Made by a program: the position numbers and the translations under genes
The notes under the pieces: model-generated
What the model was told of the DNA's origin: nothing
Seen by the model: only the letters and a program-made list of their open reading frames with translations
The model's database searches: none
Shown: positions 1 through 8,834 of the stretch, one piece after another
Position numbering within the stretch: the stretch's first letter is position 1
Layout of the letters: each line of letters begins with the position of its first letter
Source: CAZEAP01 sp964510315
GTDB lineage: Bacteria > Planctomycetota > Brocadiia > SM23-32
Assembly (NCBI GenBank): GCA_964510315.1
Contig: CAZEAP010000042.1
Location: forward strand, 1-22,927
DNA length: 22,927 nt
Reading direction: 5' to 3'

Positions 1-410
1 ACCACCATCTGCATCTGTGAGCCGACCGCGCCCCTCCGGGGCGCATGGTTACGGTTGGTCGACCGGTCAACCAGGGCTGAAGCCCTGGCCTCCATCACAT
101 GGCCCCTGCGGGGCCGAAAGAGAAGGCGGGGACAAGGTGTCCCCGCTACGGCCAGGCCCTGTGGCGCTAAAGCCCCGAAGGGACCTTGTATACAGAGCCC
201 GGCAGCCCCCACAGACACGAATTCAGCACACGCGAAGGGCCCATTGCCCTGCAAACCCGTCCCGATCATAAGGTCTCCTTGCCACGCGGCAGCGTCAAAC
301 GGGACTGGCCCGGCCGGCCGGTCACGGCGGGACAAGCATGGTGTGAACACACAGGAGGTCACGCGAGCCGGTGGAGAGTTTCAAGCTGCTGAGGCGGCGG
401 CAGAACGGCC
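1..410. other. Gene-free stretch at window start
   Basis: No convincing coding region is seen here. Short open frames exist on the plus strand, but their translations are Pro/Arg-rich and low in complexity, as expected from open frames in GC-rich DNA. The first 150 bases contain the inverted-repeat cluster listed separately; nothing else recognisable is present from about 190 to 410. Confidence 0.6.
28..146. repeat. Cluster of four GC-rich inverted repeats
   Basis: Four perfect short palindromic hairpins lie within 120 bases. They are 28-44 (7-bp stem, TCC loop), 71-88 (8-bp stem CCAGGGCT, GA centre), 101-115 (6-bp stem GGCCCC, TGC loop) and 126-146 (9-bp stem GCGGGGACA, AGG loop). They sit just beyond the 3' end of the leftward SGNH gene. 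They could act as a terminator or mRNA-stabilising structure for that gene, or be a dispersed intergenic repeat family. None is followed by a T-run, so intrinsic termination is not demonstrated. Confidence 0.6.
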
Positions 411-980
411 TCAGAGATGCACCCGGACAGCCGACGCGGCCTTCTCGGCGAGGAGGGCAGAGCCTTCCGGGGAGAAATGCACCCCGTCCTTCAGCAGCAG
501 TTCGTCCCGTCCGGCCCTCATCACTTCCCCGTAGAAGTCATCGAGGGGAACTCCCAGCTCCCGGCAGACGGCCACCGCCGCGTCGTTGTAGGCCTCCACG
601 TCCCGCTCGAACCGGTCGAAACCCTTGTTTCGGTGGTGCCACTGTTGGTTGACCGGTGTAGTGGTGGCCCACAGGGCGGTTGCGCCGGTCCGGCCGAGGA
701 TACGCTCCAGCATCTCCCGCACATTCCGCCGATACTCCGGCAGCGGCACGGCGTTCTCCTCCGCCCCGAACTGCCGTTTGATGTCGTGCAGGCCGCAGTT
801 GAGGTGGACCAGGTCGGGCTCGCGTTCCAGCACCCATTCGGGAAGGTGGGCAAGGACGTTGCGGCTGTCCCCGCCGTTCTCGGTGGGTCCCCACACGTCG
901 GCCGTGCCCGCCAGCCGCTCGCGAACGCCCTCCTGGTAGCCAATACGGATGGAATCGCCGATCAGGACGGTTGTTTTCAT
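411..980 (-). CDS. SGNH/GDSL-family hydrolase (probable carbohydrate esterase)
   Basis: This 189-residue protein is an SGNH-fold serine hydrolase, a family that removes acyl (often acetyl) groups from carbohydrates or lipids. The N-terminal GDS motif places the nucleophile at Ser10. An NGGDSRN segment (35-41) gives the block-II glycine, GLHD (63-66) replaces the usual GxND of block III, and DGVH (165-168) supplies the catalytic Asp and His. There is no signal peptide or membrane segment, so it should be cytoplasmic. The open frame extends much further upstream, but the ATG at 980 is preceded by GGGAGG at good spacing and puts GDS at the usual distance from the N-terminus. It is transcribed away from the kinase/sulfatase operon and may share the divergent intergenic region. 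Family assignment is firm; the esterase substrate is inferred from the sulfatase context. Confidence 0.88.
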   Translation of the reverse strand: MKTTVLIGDSIRIGYQEGVRERLAGTADVWGPTENGGDSRNVLAHLPEWVLEREPDLVHLNCGLHDIKRQFGAEENAVPLPEYRRNVREMLERILGRTGATALWATTTPVNQQWHHRNKGFDRFERDVEAYNDAAVAVCRELGVPLDDFYGEVMRAGRDELLLKDGVHFSPEGSALLAEKAASAVRVHL

Positions 981-1480
981 ATTGTCTTGTCCTCCCTTTC
1001 TCGAGTGAGCACTTTGCCCGCAGCGCAATCCGGCGCGGCGACGGGCCACCCTAACCGATCGCGGCCGCCGGGGCGAGGCTGCAGGGCTTGATTCGTGGGC
1101 GGAGCCGGTCGGCGGGTTCGAGTTGACACGTATCCCGGCCGTGGTCAGGGTGTTGTCAGGAGGGAAGGAGTCGAGATGGCGAATTCGCCCGCGCAGAACG
1201 TCCCGGAAAATGGTTTGCGGGAGTACTTCGCCGGGCGCGGCAGAAGAAGCGTATTTGGCTTTTCCATGGGGGCCCGCGGTGGTATAATCGAGGTAGTTGA
1301 GAGCAAGGCATCCCATGGAGGAGGCCGAGGGACAGCCGAAGGTCGAGAGACCGTTTTTATACCTATGCGTGCAGTCGTATTCGCCCTCCGGCGCCCGGCA
1401 GTGTCTCCTCCTGCAGGCACGGCTTTTGCACAATCTGCGGCACCGCTCAGCCTGATTCACGGGCCGAGAAGGGCCTTAAT
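981..1480. other. 500-base divergent intergenic region
   Basis: This region separates the leftward SGNH hydrolase from the rightward kinase operon. Open frames crossing it give Arg/Pro-rich translations without recognisable motifs, and they are rejected as genes. It contains a good sigma70-like promoter facing right (listed separately). No clear promoter for the SGNH gene was found, although its Shine-Dalgarno sequence lies just inside this stretch. About 190 bases between the predicted start point and the kinase ATG would form an unusually long leader. Confidence 0.6.
1260..1288 (+). promoter_or_regulatory. Candidate sigma70-like promoter of the kinase/sulfatase operon
   Basis: A perfect TATAAT (1283-1288) is preceded at 17 bp by TTTCCA (1260-1265), which matches four of six positions of TTGACA. 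A perfect -10 box stands out in such GC-rich DNA. Transcription would begin near 1295 and leave a leader of about 185 bases before the kinase start at 1481. This is a sequence match only. Confidence 0.5.
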
Positions 1481-2455
1481 ATGGCGCAGGCGAAGAGACT
1501 CGGCGACTATATCCTGGAACGTCTCATCGGGCACGGGGCGCTGGGGGCCGTTTACCGTGCGCATCACGAGGCCACCCAACGACCGGCCGCCCTGAAAGTG
1601 CTGGCGTCGACCGCCGCCGCGAATCAGGAGTACATCCGCCGTTTCCTCAATGAAGCCCACCTGGCGCAGCAACTCGACCATCCCAACATCGTCAAGGTCC
1701 GGGACTTCGGCAAAGGGGACGGCCATTACTACCTGGCCATGGAGTACGTGGAGGGGCAGAGCTGCAAAGCGCTGATCTCCCGGGAGGGGCGGCTGAACTG
1801 GCGCGATGCCGTCGACCTTACCCTCCAGGTGGCTGAGGGACTGGCCGCCGCAGCCGGCCAGGGCATCATTCACCGGGACATAAAGCCGGAGAACATACTG
1901 GTCGACCAGGAGGGAAGGGCCCGCATCGCCGACCTCGGGCTGGCCAAAAAGGAGGGCATCTCCGAGCCGATGCCCAGCGATACCAGCCTGGGAACCCCGG
2001 ACTACATGAGCCCGGAGCAGGTCAACAACTCCGAGACCGTCGACTACCGGAGCGACATCTACTCCCTCGGCGCAACGCTGTTCCACATGGTCTGCGGCAA
2101 GGCCCCCTACACCGGCAGAAGCGCCTACGAGGTGATGGTCCAGCACGTCTCCTCCGCACTGCCCTCCCCCCGGAAATACGCGCCGGAGCTGCCCGGCGAC
2201 TTCTGCGACCTGATGCGGAAGATGATGGCACAGGAACCGGGCGACCGCTACCAGACCTACGATGAGCTGATCGCCGACCTGAATGCCCTCCTGGCCGGGA
2301 GAGAGGTCTCGGCCCACGAGTTCGACAAGGAGAGCCTGCTGGCCGACAACGGGGCGTCCGGGGAAGCCGCCCGTCCGCTCGGCACATACCTGCTGGTAGC
2401 CCTTCCCGCCCTCGGCCTCGTCGTGGCCGTTTTCTACCTGCTGTTCCTCCGCTGA
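1481..2455 (+). CDS. Hanks-type Ser/Thr protein kinase with C-terminal membrane anchor
   Basis: This 324-residue protein is a PknB-like eukaryotic-type kinase that would transfer phosphate from ATP to Ser/Thr of target proteins. The Gly-rich loop GHGALGAV spans 17-24 and the ATP-binding Lys is K39 (AALKVL). The C-helix Glu lies in the FLNEAH segment, and the catalytic loop HRDIKPEN starts at H131. The metal-binding motif is DLG (151-153) instead of DFG, SPE (177-179) stands for APE, and SDIYSLG follows. The last 26 residues (299-324) form one hydrophobic helix ending at the C-terminus, so the kinase faces the cytoplasm with no sensor domain outside. It is the first gene of a tightly packed sulfatase operon, 79 bases before the next gene, which suggests control of that pathway. 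The ribosome-binding site is weak. Kinase identity is near certain; its target is unknown. Confidence 0.95.
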   Translation: MAQAKRLGDYILERLIGHGALGAVYRAHHEATQRPAALKVLASTAAANQEYIRRFLNEAHLAQQLDHPNIVKVRDFGKGDGHYYLAMEYVEGQSCKALISREGRLNWRDAVDLTLQVAEGLAAAAGQGIIHRDIKPENILVDQEGRARIADLGLAKKEGISEPMPSDTSLGTPDYMSPEQVNNSETVDYRSDIYSLGATLFHMVCGKAPYTGRSAYEVMVQHVSSALPSPRKYAPELPGDFCDLMRKMMAQEPGDRYQTYDELIADLNALLAGREVSAHEFDKESLLADNGASGEAARPLGTYLLVALPALGLVVAVFYLLFLR

Positions 2456-2534
2456 AGGCGCCGACACGCCCGCCCTCCGCCTCGGCTCGCCATAGAGCCC
2501 CCCGCCGCAACAGTTCACGTCTGGAGAAGAAGCC

Positions 2535-3059
2535 ATGGACAACGCGCAGAACCCGAATGGACCCGATCCCACCGGGCGCCTGGAGGTTCCCGGCGCGAGC
2601 CTGCGGCTGCTCGAGGGGCTGAACTGTTGGAACGCCGAGGAGTCGATATTCGAGGAGAACCGGGGGGTCTCCTTCAGCACCCACGCCTACTCGAAGACCC
2701 GCCGGGGCGCCGTGCTGTCGGTGGAACCGTGCACGGACGCGGCCGCCCTGCGGTTCTCCGTCCGGGACCGGCGGTGGGGACAGCGGAGACTGGACCACAC
2801 CTTCGAGCTGCCCCTGTCGGAGCGGTGCGTTTCGGCCGCCGAGCCGCTGGACTGCGAGGAGTCCGAGCTGCGGGAGGAGTTCAGCCGAGAGATCATCATC
2901 CCCGAGTTCCGGGTGGAAGCGGAATGGGTGGGCGAAGATTGGCCGAAAACCGCCGAAATCCACTGGGAGGATGAAGCCACCCCGGGGGACCACTATTATG
3001 TCCGGGTCGAGCAGGTCGACGCCAGTGTCGCCTGGTCAAGTCCGATCTGGATCGAATGA
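2535..3059 (+). CDS. Small beta-rich protein, possible detached DUF3604-type C-terminal domain
   Basis: This is a 174-residue protein of unassigned function. It is rich in charged and aromatic residues and has alternating patterns typical of beta-sandwich domains, with no signal peptide or membrane segment. The C-terminal stretch DHYYVRVEQ...VAWSSPIWIE (152-174) resembles, from memory, the end of DUF3604/PHP-like metallohydrolases. The metal-binding PHP part of such proteins is absent here, so this may be a stand-alone C-terminal domain. A GGAGAAG Shine-Dalgarno sequence (2523-2529) five bases before the ATG supports the start. It lies between the kinase and the first sulfatase, ten bases before the latter, so it is probably translated from the same message. 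The family link is an inference; that it is a real gene is well supported. Confidence 0.72.
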   Translation: MDNAQNPNGPDPTGRLEVPGASLRLLEGLNCWNAEESIFEENRGVSFSTHAYSKTRRGAVLSVEPCTDAAALRFSVRDRRWGQRRLDHTFELPLSERCVSAAEPLDCEESELREEFSREIIIPEFRVEAEWVGEDWPKTAEIHWEDEATPGDHYYVRVEQVDASVAWSSPIWIE

Positions 3060-3069
3060 AGGGAGTGCC

Positions 3070-4488
3070 GTGGCCGCCCGCCGCCCCAACATCGTGGTCA
3101 TCTATACGGACCAGCAGCGCTGGGACACCCTCGGCGCCAACGGGAACGAACGGATCAACACGCCCAACCTGGACCGGATGGCGGGCGAGGGGGTCAACTT
3201 CACCCAAAGCTACTGCACGACCCCGCTGTGCACGCCCTCCCGCGCGGCGTTCTTCACCGGCCGCTACAACCACGCCAACGGCAGCTATTGGAACGGCATA
3301 TTCGTGCCGGAAACAGAACGCGACTTCGTCGGGTTGCTGGGAGACGCCGGCTACCGGACCGCCCTTATCGGCAAGGACCACTGCTTCGGGGAGGAGCGCC
3401 GCGGCCGGCTGTTCGACTATACGCGCCTGGCCGGGCACTGCTCCTTCAACCCGCCGACGAGCGAGGTGCAGCGACGCATCAACGAGGTTCGCGGCGACAA
3501 GATGCAGGTCCCCATGGCCGAGAACCCCTTCGCGCCGGAGGACGACATAACGGGGCATCTTTTCCGGACGGCCGAGGAGTTCGTCGCCGAGAGCCGTGAC
3601 GGACCGTTCTTCCTGTGGCTCTCCATCCCCGATCCGCACCCGCCCTACATGGTCTGCGAGCCGTACGCAAGCATGTACGACCCGGCGGACATCCCCGCGC
3701 CGGCCTGGGAAGAGGGAGAGACCGAGAACAAGCCCTACCGCCAGCGCCTGGTGGTCGAGTGGGACCGTTACGGGCGCGAATACCCCGGCGACGACATCCG
3801 CCGGCTGATCGCCATCTACTGGGGCATGGTAACCTGCATCGACGACGGCGTCGGGGGACTGCTGGACCGGCTGTCCGCCCTGGGACTGGAGGAGGACACC
3901 ATCGTGGTATTCACCTCCGACCACGGCGACTACATGGGCGATCACCGGATGATCCGCAAGGGACCGCACCTCTACGACTGCCTCACCCGCGTGCCCCTCA
4001 TCGTCAGGTGGCCCGGCCACGTCGAGCCACGTGCCACCGACGCCATGGTCGAGAACATCGACGTGATGCCGACCCTCTGCGAGATGGCGGGGGTCGAGAT
4101 GCACGACGCCTGCCAAGGCCGCAGCTTCGGTCCCCTGCTGGAGGGCGAGACGGCGAAGCACCGGGACATGGTCTTCATGGAACACGGCCGTCCCGGCGCT
4201 CCGCTGGCGAGCGGCGACCTATCGGAGGAAGACTATGCGTCCCTCCGGGAATCCACCGGCCACCACCTCTGCCCGACCATCGGCCGCGGTCCCGTCAAGG
4301 GCGTCCGCACGCCCGGGTGGAAGTACTGCTACGCGCCCGGGGACCTCGACCAGCTCTACGACCTGGAGCGGGACCCCGAGGAACTGCACAACCTGGCCGA
4401 CCGCCCCGAGCACGCGGAGGCCATCCAGTCATATCGGCGGCACATCCTGGACTGGCTGATCAGAACGGAGGACACCAGCCTGCAATGA
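3070..4488 (+). CDS. Sulfatase 1 (CTPSR-type, family S1 formylglycine sulfatase)
   Basis: This 472-residue type I sulfatase would hydrolyse a sulfate ester using a formylglycine made from Cys54 in the canonical motif C-T-P-S-R (54-58), followed by TGR. Metal-site residues are visible as D14-Q15 near the N-terminus and D284-H285 in SDHGD, with Lys297 downstream. The GK motif reads GKDH (101-104) where GKWH is common. The frame is open further upstream inside the preceding gene, but the GTG at 3070 has GGGAG at 3061-3065 and places RRPNIVVIYTDQ right at the N-terminus as in relatives. There is no signal peptide, so it is probably cytoplasmic. The N-terminal DQ pattern is like choline-sulfatase/heparan-type clades rather than arylsulfatase A. 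Its stop overlaps the next start by four bases (ATGA), implying translational coupling. The natural substrate cannot be read from sequence. Confidence 0.95.
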   Translation: MAARRPNIVVIYTDQQRWDTLGANGNERINTPNLDRMAGEGVNFTQSYCTTPLCTPSRAAFFTGRYNHANGSYWNGIFVPETERDFVGLLGDAGYRTALIGKDHCFGEERRGRLFDYTRLAGHCSFNPPTSEVQRRINEVRGDKMQVPMAENPFAPEDDITGHLFRTAEEFVAESRDGPFFLWLSIPDPHPPYMVCEPYASMYDPADIPAPAWEEGETENKPYRQRLVVEWDRYGREYPGDDIRRLIAIYWGMVTCIDDGVGGLLDRLSALGLEEDTIVVFTSDHGDYMGDHRMIRKGPHLYDCLTRVPLIVRWPGHVEPRATDAMVENIDVMPTLCEMAGVEMHDACQGRSFGPLLEGETAKHRDMVFMEHGRPGAPLASGDLSEEDYASLRESTGHHLCPTIGRGPVKGVRTPGWKYCYAPGDLDQLYDLERDPEELHNLADRPEHAEAIQSYRRHILDWLIRTEDTSLQ

Positions 4489-5933
4489 GCGAACGGCCCC
4501 GGAACCTTATCGTGCTCTGTTCGGACGAGATGCGCGGCGACTGCCTTAACTGCCTCGGCAACCCCGACGTGCGAACCCCGAATCTGGACGCCTTCGCCGA
4601 GGGGGCGGTGCTGTTCGAGCGTCACTACACCAACCACGGAAAGTGCGTGCCCGCCCGTATCGCCATGATGACCGGCCGCTATCCCCACACCGACGGCTTC
4701 CGCACCATCCAGCAGCACCTGCCTGCCGGCTCGCCCGATGTGCTGCTCGAGCTGAAGGAACGCGGCTACCAGAGCGGCGTCTTCGGCAAGAACCACTGCT
4801 GGGAGGACATGTTCGAGGGTTACGTAGACCATCACTCCTGGGACGAGACCTACAAGCCGTTTTTCGAGGGCTGGGAGGAGCAGAAAAAGGAGGGCCGCGG
4901 GGTGCCCGAGCCGCGGGAGCTGGCCGGGACTTACGACTACCGGGGATGCGCCCGCAACTTCCCCGACGAGATCTACGCCGACCAGGCCGTCGACTTCCTC
5001 ACGGTGCGGCGCGACCAAGACCGCCCGTTCTTCCTGGAGGTCAACATCGAGAAGCCGCACCCGAAATACGCCGTCGAGGAGCCGTGGTTCTCTATGTACG
5101 ACAGGGACGGCATCCGGGCGTTCCCCCACGACCTGCCCAAAGGGGCCCCGCTGCCGCTTCGTCGACAGCGGGAGGTCCGCACCGGCCGGGACGCCGACGA
5201 CGATATGCTGCGCGAGGTCCAGGCCGTCTACTACGGAATGGTCAGCAAGGTGGACCACCTGATGGGGCGGATGCTGGAGGCCGTCGAGGAGGAGGGCCTG
5301 CTGGAGGACTCGATCGTCATGTTCTGGGTGGATCACGGGGACTTCGCCGGCCAGTACGGCCTGGTGGAGAAGTGGGACACCGTGATGGCCGACTGCATCA
5401 TGCACGTTCCGCTCATACTCCACGCCCCCGGGCTGCCCTCCGGCGTCCGAGTCGACAGTCTCACCGAGCACGTGGACCTCTGTCCGACGATGCTGGAACT
5501 GCTGGGAATCGAGGGTGACTGGGGCATACACGGCGAAAGCCTGCTCCCGGTCATTCGGGGAGAGAGGCGGAAGGATGCGGTCTTCGCCGACGGTGGACAC
5601 GAGGCGGAGATGCGCGAACGCGTGAACGCCACCACGCACAAGGAGGTCGGGGGACGTCGAGTGCGGCGGGGCTCGGGCAAGCAGGAGACCTACGTGAAGT
5701 ACCCGGACACCATGGCGCGCACGAAGATGATCCGAGCCGACCGCTGGAAGATGGTCGTCCGCGAGACCGGCGGCAACGAGCTTTACGACATGGAGAATGA
5801 TCCCTGGGAGATGACGAACCTGTGGGGGCGGCGCGAGCTGGAGGGCGTCGTCCGGGAGCTGCAGCAACGGATGATCGAGTGGTGCCTGCGAACCGACACG
5901 GATCGCCCCCATCAGCCGGACGTGGGGGCCTGA
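4485..5933 (+). CDS. Sulfatase 2 (CVPAR-type)
   Basis: This 482-residue formylglycine-dependent sulfatase carries the active-site motif C-V-P-A-R at 54-58, with TGRYPH following. N-terminal metal residues are D14-E15 rather than DD or DQ, and the second metal motif is D283-H284 in VDHGD. The GK motif is GKNH (101-104). No signal peptide is present. The ATG at 4485 overlaps the stop of sulfatase 1 (ATGA), with GGAGG 13 bases upstream. The frame stays open far into the previous gene, but that part is an alternate-frame shadow. About residues 375-405 there is a basic, Lys/Arg/Gly-rich insertion between the core and the C-terminal subdomain. The end of the protein has the usual ELYDMENDPWEMTNL pattern of the sulfatase C-terminal subdomain. 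Family assignment is secure, substrate unknown. Confidence 0.94.
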   Translation: MSERPRNLIVLCSDEMRGDCLNCLGNPDVRTPNLDAFAEGAVLFERHYTNHGKCVPARIAMMTGRYPHTDGFRTIQQHLPAGSPDVLLELKERGYQSGVFGKNHCWEDMFEGYVDHHSWDETYKPFFEGWEEQKKEGRGVPEPRELAGTYDYRGCARNFPDEIYADQAVDFLTVRRDQDRPFFLEVNIEKPHPKYAVEEPWFSMYDRDGIRAFPHDLPKGAPLPLRRQREVRTGRDADDDMLREVQAVYYGMVSKVDHLMGRMLEAVEEEGLLEDSIVMFWVDHGDFAGQYGLVEKWDTVMADCIMHVPLILHAPGLPSGVRVDSLTEHVDLCPTMLELLGIEGDWGIHGESLLPVIRGERRKDAVFADGGHEAEMRERVNATTHKEVGGRRVRRGSGKQETYVKYPDTMARTKMIRADRWKMVVRETGGNELYDMENDPWEMTNLWGRRELEGVVRELQQRMIEWCLRTDTDRPHQPDVGA

Positions 5934-5951
5934 ACTCACCGGAGGCCGACC

Positions 5952-7338
5952 GTGGCGGACCGACCCCGTAACATTCTCATCCTGATGAGCGACCAGCTAC
6001 GCCGTCAGGCGCTGAGCTGCCACGGCGATCCCAACCTGGATACACCGAGCATCGATCGCCTTGCCCAGCAGGGGGCCCGCTTCAGCAGGGCCTGCTCAAC
6101 CTACCCCATCTGCGTGCCGTTCCGTTTCACCATGATGACCGGCCGGCCGGCCCACACCCGCGCCGTGCCCAGCATCAACTGGCGCATGTCGCCCTCCGAG
6201 CGGACCCTGGCCGACGAATTCAACGACGCCGGCTACGAGACCATCTACATCGGGAAGTGGCACCTCTGGGGCCAGGCGCTCGCCCACGATCCGGTCTTCC
6301 GGTCCCATCGCGGCCGCTGGGAGCAGTGGTTTGGATACGAACACCCCATGGTCCGCGGGGAGCGCGACGGGGCACCAGCGGACCTTCTACTGGCACGGCG
6401 AGGATGCCGAGCCCACGGTGGTCGATGCCTACGAGACGGACGGCTTCTACGATCTGGCGATGGACTATCTGGAGAACCGCCGGGACCCGTCCCGCCCGTT
6501 CGCCTGCATCGTTTCGGTCCGGCCTCCCCACCCTCCGATGAACCCGCCTCCCGACCTGGCGGCCGACTGGAAAGGTCGGGAGATCGAGCTGCCGGAGAAC
6601 GTATGCTTCGAGAGCCGGGACCCGGTGCGCTCCTTCGACGAGGCCACAATCCTCAACGAACGGCGGATGTACTACGGCATGGTGCAGAACCTGGACCATA
6701 ACGTGGGCCGGATGATGGACTTCCTGGAGCGCAGCGGGCTGGCCGACGACACGGCCGTGGTCTTTCTTTCGGACCACGGGGAACTCGGCGGTGCCCACGG
6801 CCTGCGGCGGAAGAGCCACCCGTACAAGGAGTCGATCGGCATTCCACTGATCCTCCGCGACCCGAGCCGGCCCGGCGGCCGCCTGATCCGTCAGCCGGTC
6901 TGCACCGAAGACCTCTTCCCCACTTTCCTGGGGCTGGTGGGGCAGGAGCCGCGCGACCGGCTGCCCGGCGCGGACCTCAGCCCGCTGGTCCGCGGGGAGC
7001 GCGACGGGCTCGATCGCGCCGGGGTGCTCCTGGAGTTTGTGGGCGAACTGCGGCACAATCACTGGTTCTACCGGCAGCAGTGGCGCGGGTTCCACAGCGG
7101 TAGATACAAGTACACGACCCTCGGCGGCAACCGCGGCGTGGAGTCGTGGCAGTTCTTCGACCTGAAGGAAGACCCCCTGGAGATGGAGAATTTGCTGGGC
7201 GACCCCCGTTACGAGCGCGAGGCCCGAAGGCATCACCGGTGGCTCCGTGAGGCACTCGCCCGGACCGGCGATCACTGCCCGCTGCGGCCCTTCGACCCCG
7301 CCGCCCGTCCCGAACCCTGCCGTGGAGGAAGCCAGTGA
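5952..7338 (+). pseudogene. Sulfatase 3 (CVPFR-type), interrupted by a one-base frameshift
   Basis: Two halves of one sulfatase lie in different frames. The first part starts at a GTG (5952) with GGAGG six bases upstream. It carries D14-Q15, the active-site motif C-V-P-F-R (54-58) and GKWH (101-104). It then loses homology after about 6350, although the frame itself runs on to 6701. The second part, in the next frame, is open from 6331 to 7338 and holds the SDHGE metal motif, the KSHPYKESIGIPLI segment and a normal C-terminal subdomain. The combined span of 1387 bases is 3x462+1, a normal sulfatase length with one extra base. Homopolymers CCCC (6344-6347), GGGG (6357-6360) and GGGG (6369-6372) are plausible sites, so a sequencing or assembly error is as likely as a real mutation. 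The end overlaps sulfatase 4 by four bases. Confidence 0.85.
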
Positions 7339-8819
7339 GCAGACCAGGCCCCGCCGACGCCCCGCGGCGTCCGAACATCCTGTGCTTCGTGACCGACCAG
7401 TTGCGCGCCGACCACCTGGCGTGCTACGGCAACCCGGACGTGGAGACGCCGAACATCGACCGCCTCGCGCGGGAGGGAGTGATGTTCGCCGACTCCTACG
7501 TCGCCAACCCCGTCTGCAGCCCGAACCGGGCCAGCATGTTCACCGGGCGCTACCCCAAGGCGCACCGCCTCCGGGAGAACGGCAACGCTCTCTCCCACCG
7601 GGAAGCCACGCTGCCCGGCGCACTGGCGGAGGCGGGCTACCGGACGGCCTCTTTCGGCAAGCTCCACCTGGCGCCCTTCGGCCTGTCCTCCGAGACGCCG
7701 GCCGAGGACCGGGAGCGGCTGGAGGCGCACGAATACTGGAACGGGGGCGGCGAACTGCCCCTCCCGTATCACGGGCTGCAGCACGTCTTCTTCGTCGGCG
7801 GGCACGGCCACTACACCTTCGGCCATTACCGCCGTTTCCTCGAGGAGGAGCATCCCGGGGCGTGGGAGAAGATGCTGGAGGAGAACGCCCTGGAAGTGCC
7901 GGAGAACGGCTTCCAATGCTGGAAGACCACCGTGCCGGAGGAACTCCATTACAACGCGGTGATTGCGGACCGCACGATCGACTACATCGACGCGCACGAC
8001 GGGGCGGAGCCGTTCTTCATCTGGTGCTCCTTCCCCGATCCCCACCATCCCTTCAGCCCGCCCCGCCCCTGGTGTGACCGCTACGACCCGGAGGACGTGA
8101 CGGTGGCGCCGGCCCGGCGCGAGGGCGAGTACGACGACCTGCCCGCCCACGTCCGCGAGTCCAAACAGGCCGGATGGATATCGGACGAGGAGCTGGCCAC
8201 CGTCTACGCCTACGAGTACGGAATGATCTCGATGGTGGACCACAGCGTCGGTCGCGTGCTGGCCGCCCTCGAGGCGAACGGCGAGCTGGAGAACACGGTC
8301 ATCGCCTTCTTCAGCGACCACGGCGACCTGATGGGCGACCACGGGCTGGTGCTGAAGGGTCCGTTCTTCTTCCGGGGACTGATGCGCGTGCCCACCATCG
8401 TTCGACTCCCCGGCGGCCGGGGCGGACGGAGCACCTCGGCACTCTTCTCGACCGTCGACCTCTGCCCGACCCTCCTCGACCTGGCCGGGGTGGAAGCCCC
8501 GGAGGGCGTCCAGGGCATCTCTCAGCGCCCGGTGCTGGAGGACCGGGAGGGAGCCGTTCGCCCGGCCGTCTACGCGGAGTATGACACCACCGCCCGCGGC
8601 GACCGCCTCCGCTACCTCCGCACCCCCGAGGCGGCGCTGACCTACTATCTGCGCCACGATTACGGTATGCTTTTCGACATCGAGGAAGACCCGGAGGAAC
8701 TGCACAACCTGTGGGAGGAACCCGCTCACGAAGAGCTGAAACGACGGATGCTGCTTGAGCTGCTGGACACGACGGCCGCCGCCGACGACTGGCTGCCGCC
8801 GAAGCGATGCCACGCCTGA
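7335..8819 (+). CDS. Sulfatase 4 (CSPNR-type)
   Basis: This 494-residue type I sulfatase has the modification motif C-S-P-N-R at 61-65, N-terminal D21-Q22, GKLH at 108-111 and the metal motif D328-H329 in SDHGDLMGDHG. The GLVLKGPFFF segment that follows holds the expected Lys. The C-terminal subdomain ends with the typical LFDIEEDPEELHNLW pattern. The GTG start overlaps the stop of the preceding gene (GTGA), and GGAGG at 7324-7328 is six bases upstream. The first dozen residues are polar, with no signal peptide. With 15 bases to the next gene it is in mid-operon. The DQ and DHGDLMGDHG pattern resembles sulfatase 1, so these two may act on related positions of one glycan, but that is inference. 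Confidence 0.95.
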   Translation: MSRPGPADAPRRPNILCFVTDQLRADHLACYGNPDVETPNIDRLAREGVMFADSYVANPVCSPNRASMFTGRYPKAHRLRENGNALSHREATLPGALAEAGYRTASFGKLHLAPFGLSSETPAEDRERLEAHEYWNGGGELPLPYHGLQHVFFVGGHGHYTFGHYRRFLEEEHPGAWEKMLEENALEVPENGFQCWKTTVPEELHYNAVIADRTIDYIDAHDGAEPFFIWCSFPDPHHPFSPPRPWCDRYDPEDVTVAPARREGEYDDLPAHVRESKQAGWISDEELATVYAYEYGMISMVDHSVGRVLAALEANGELENTVIAFFSDHGDLMGDHGLVLKGPFFFRGLMRVPTIVRLPGGRGGRSTSALFSTVDLCPTLLDLAGVEAPEGVQGISQRPVLEDREGAVRPAVYAEYDTTARGDRLRYLRTPEAALTYYLRHDYGMLFDIEEDPEELHNLWEEPAHEELKRRMLLELLDTTAAADDWLPPKRCHA

Positions 8820-8834
8820 CCCACGGAGAGCGCC

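Noticed and set aside
1123..1128. TTGACA as a -35 box in the divergent region
   Set aside because: No acceptable -10 hexamer is found 16-19 bases downstream.
1457..2680. A 407-residue minus-strand open frame
   Set aside because: It is antisense to the Ser/Thr kinase and part of the next gene; the composition is that of a shadow frame.
4356..5939. A 527-residue minus-strand open frame
   Set aside because: It is antisense to sulfatase 2, with His/Val/Gln-rich composition and no recognisable motif.
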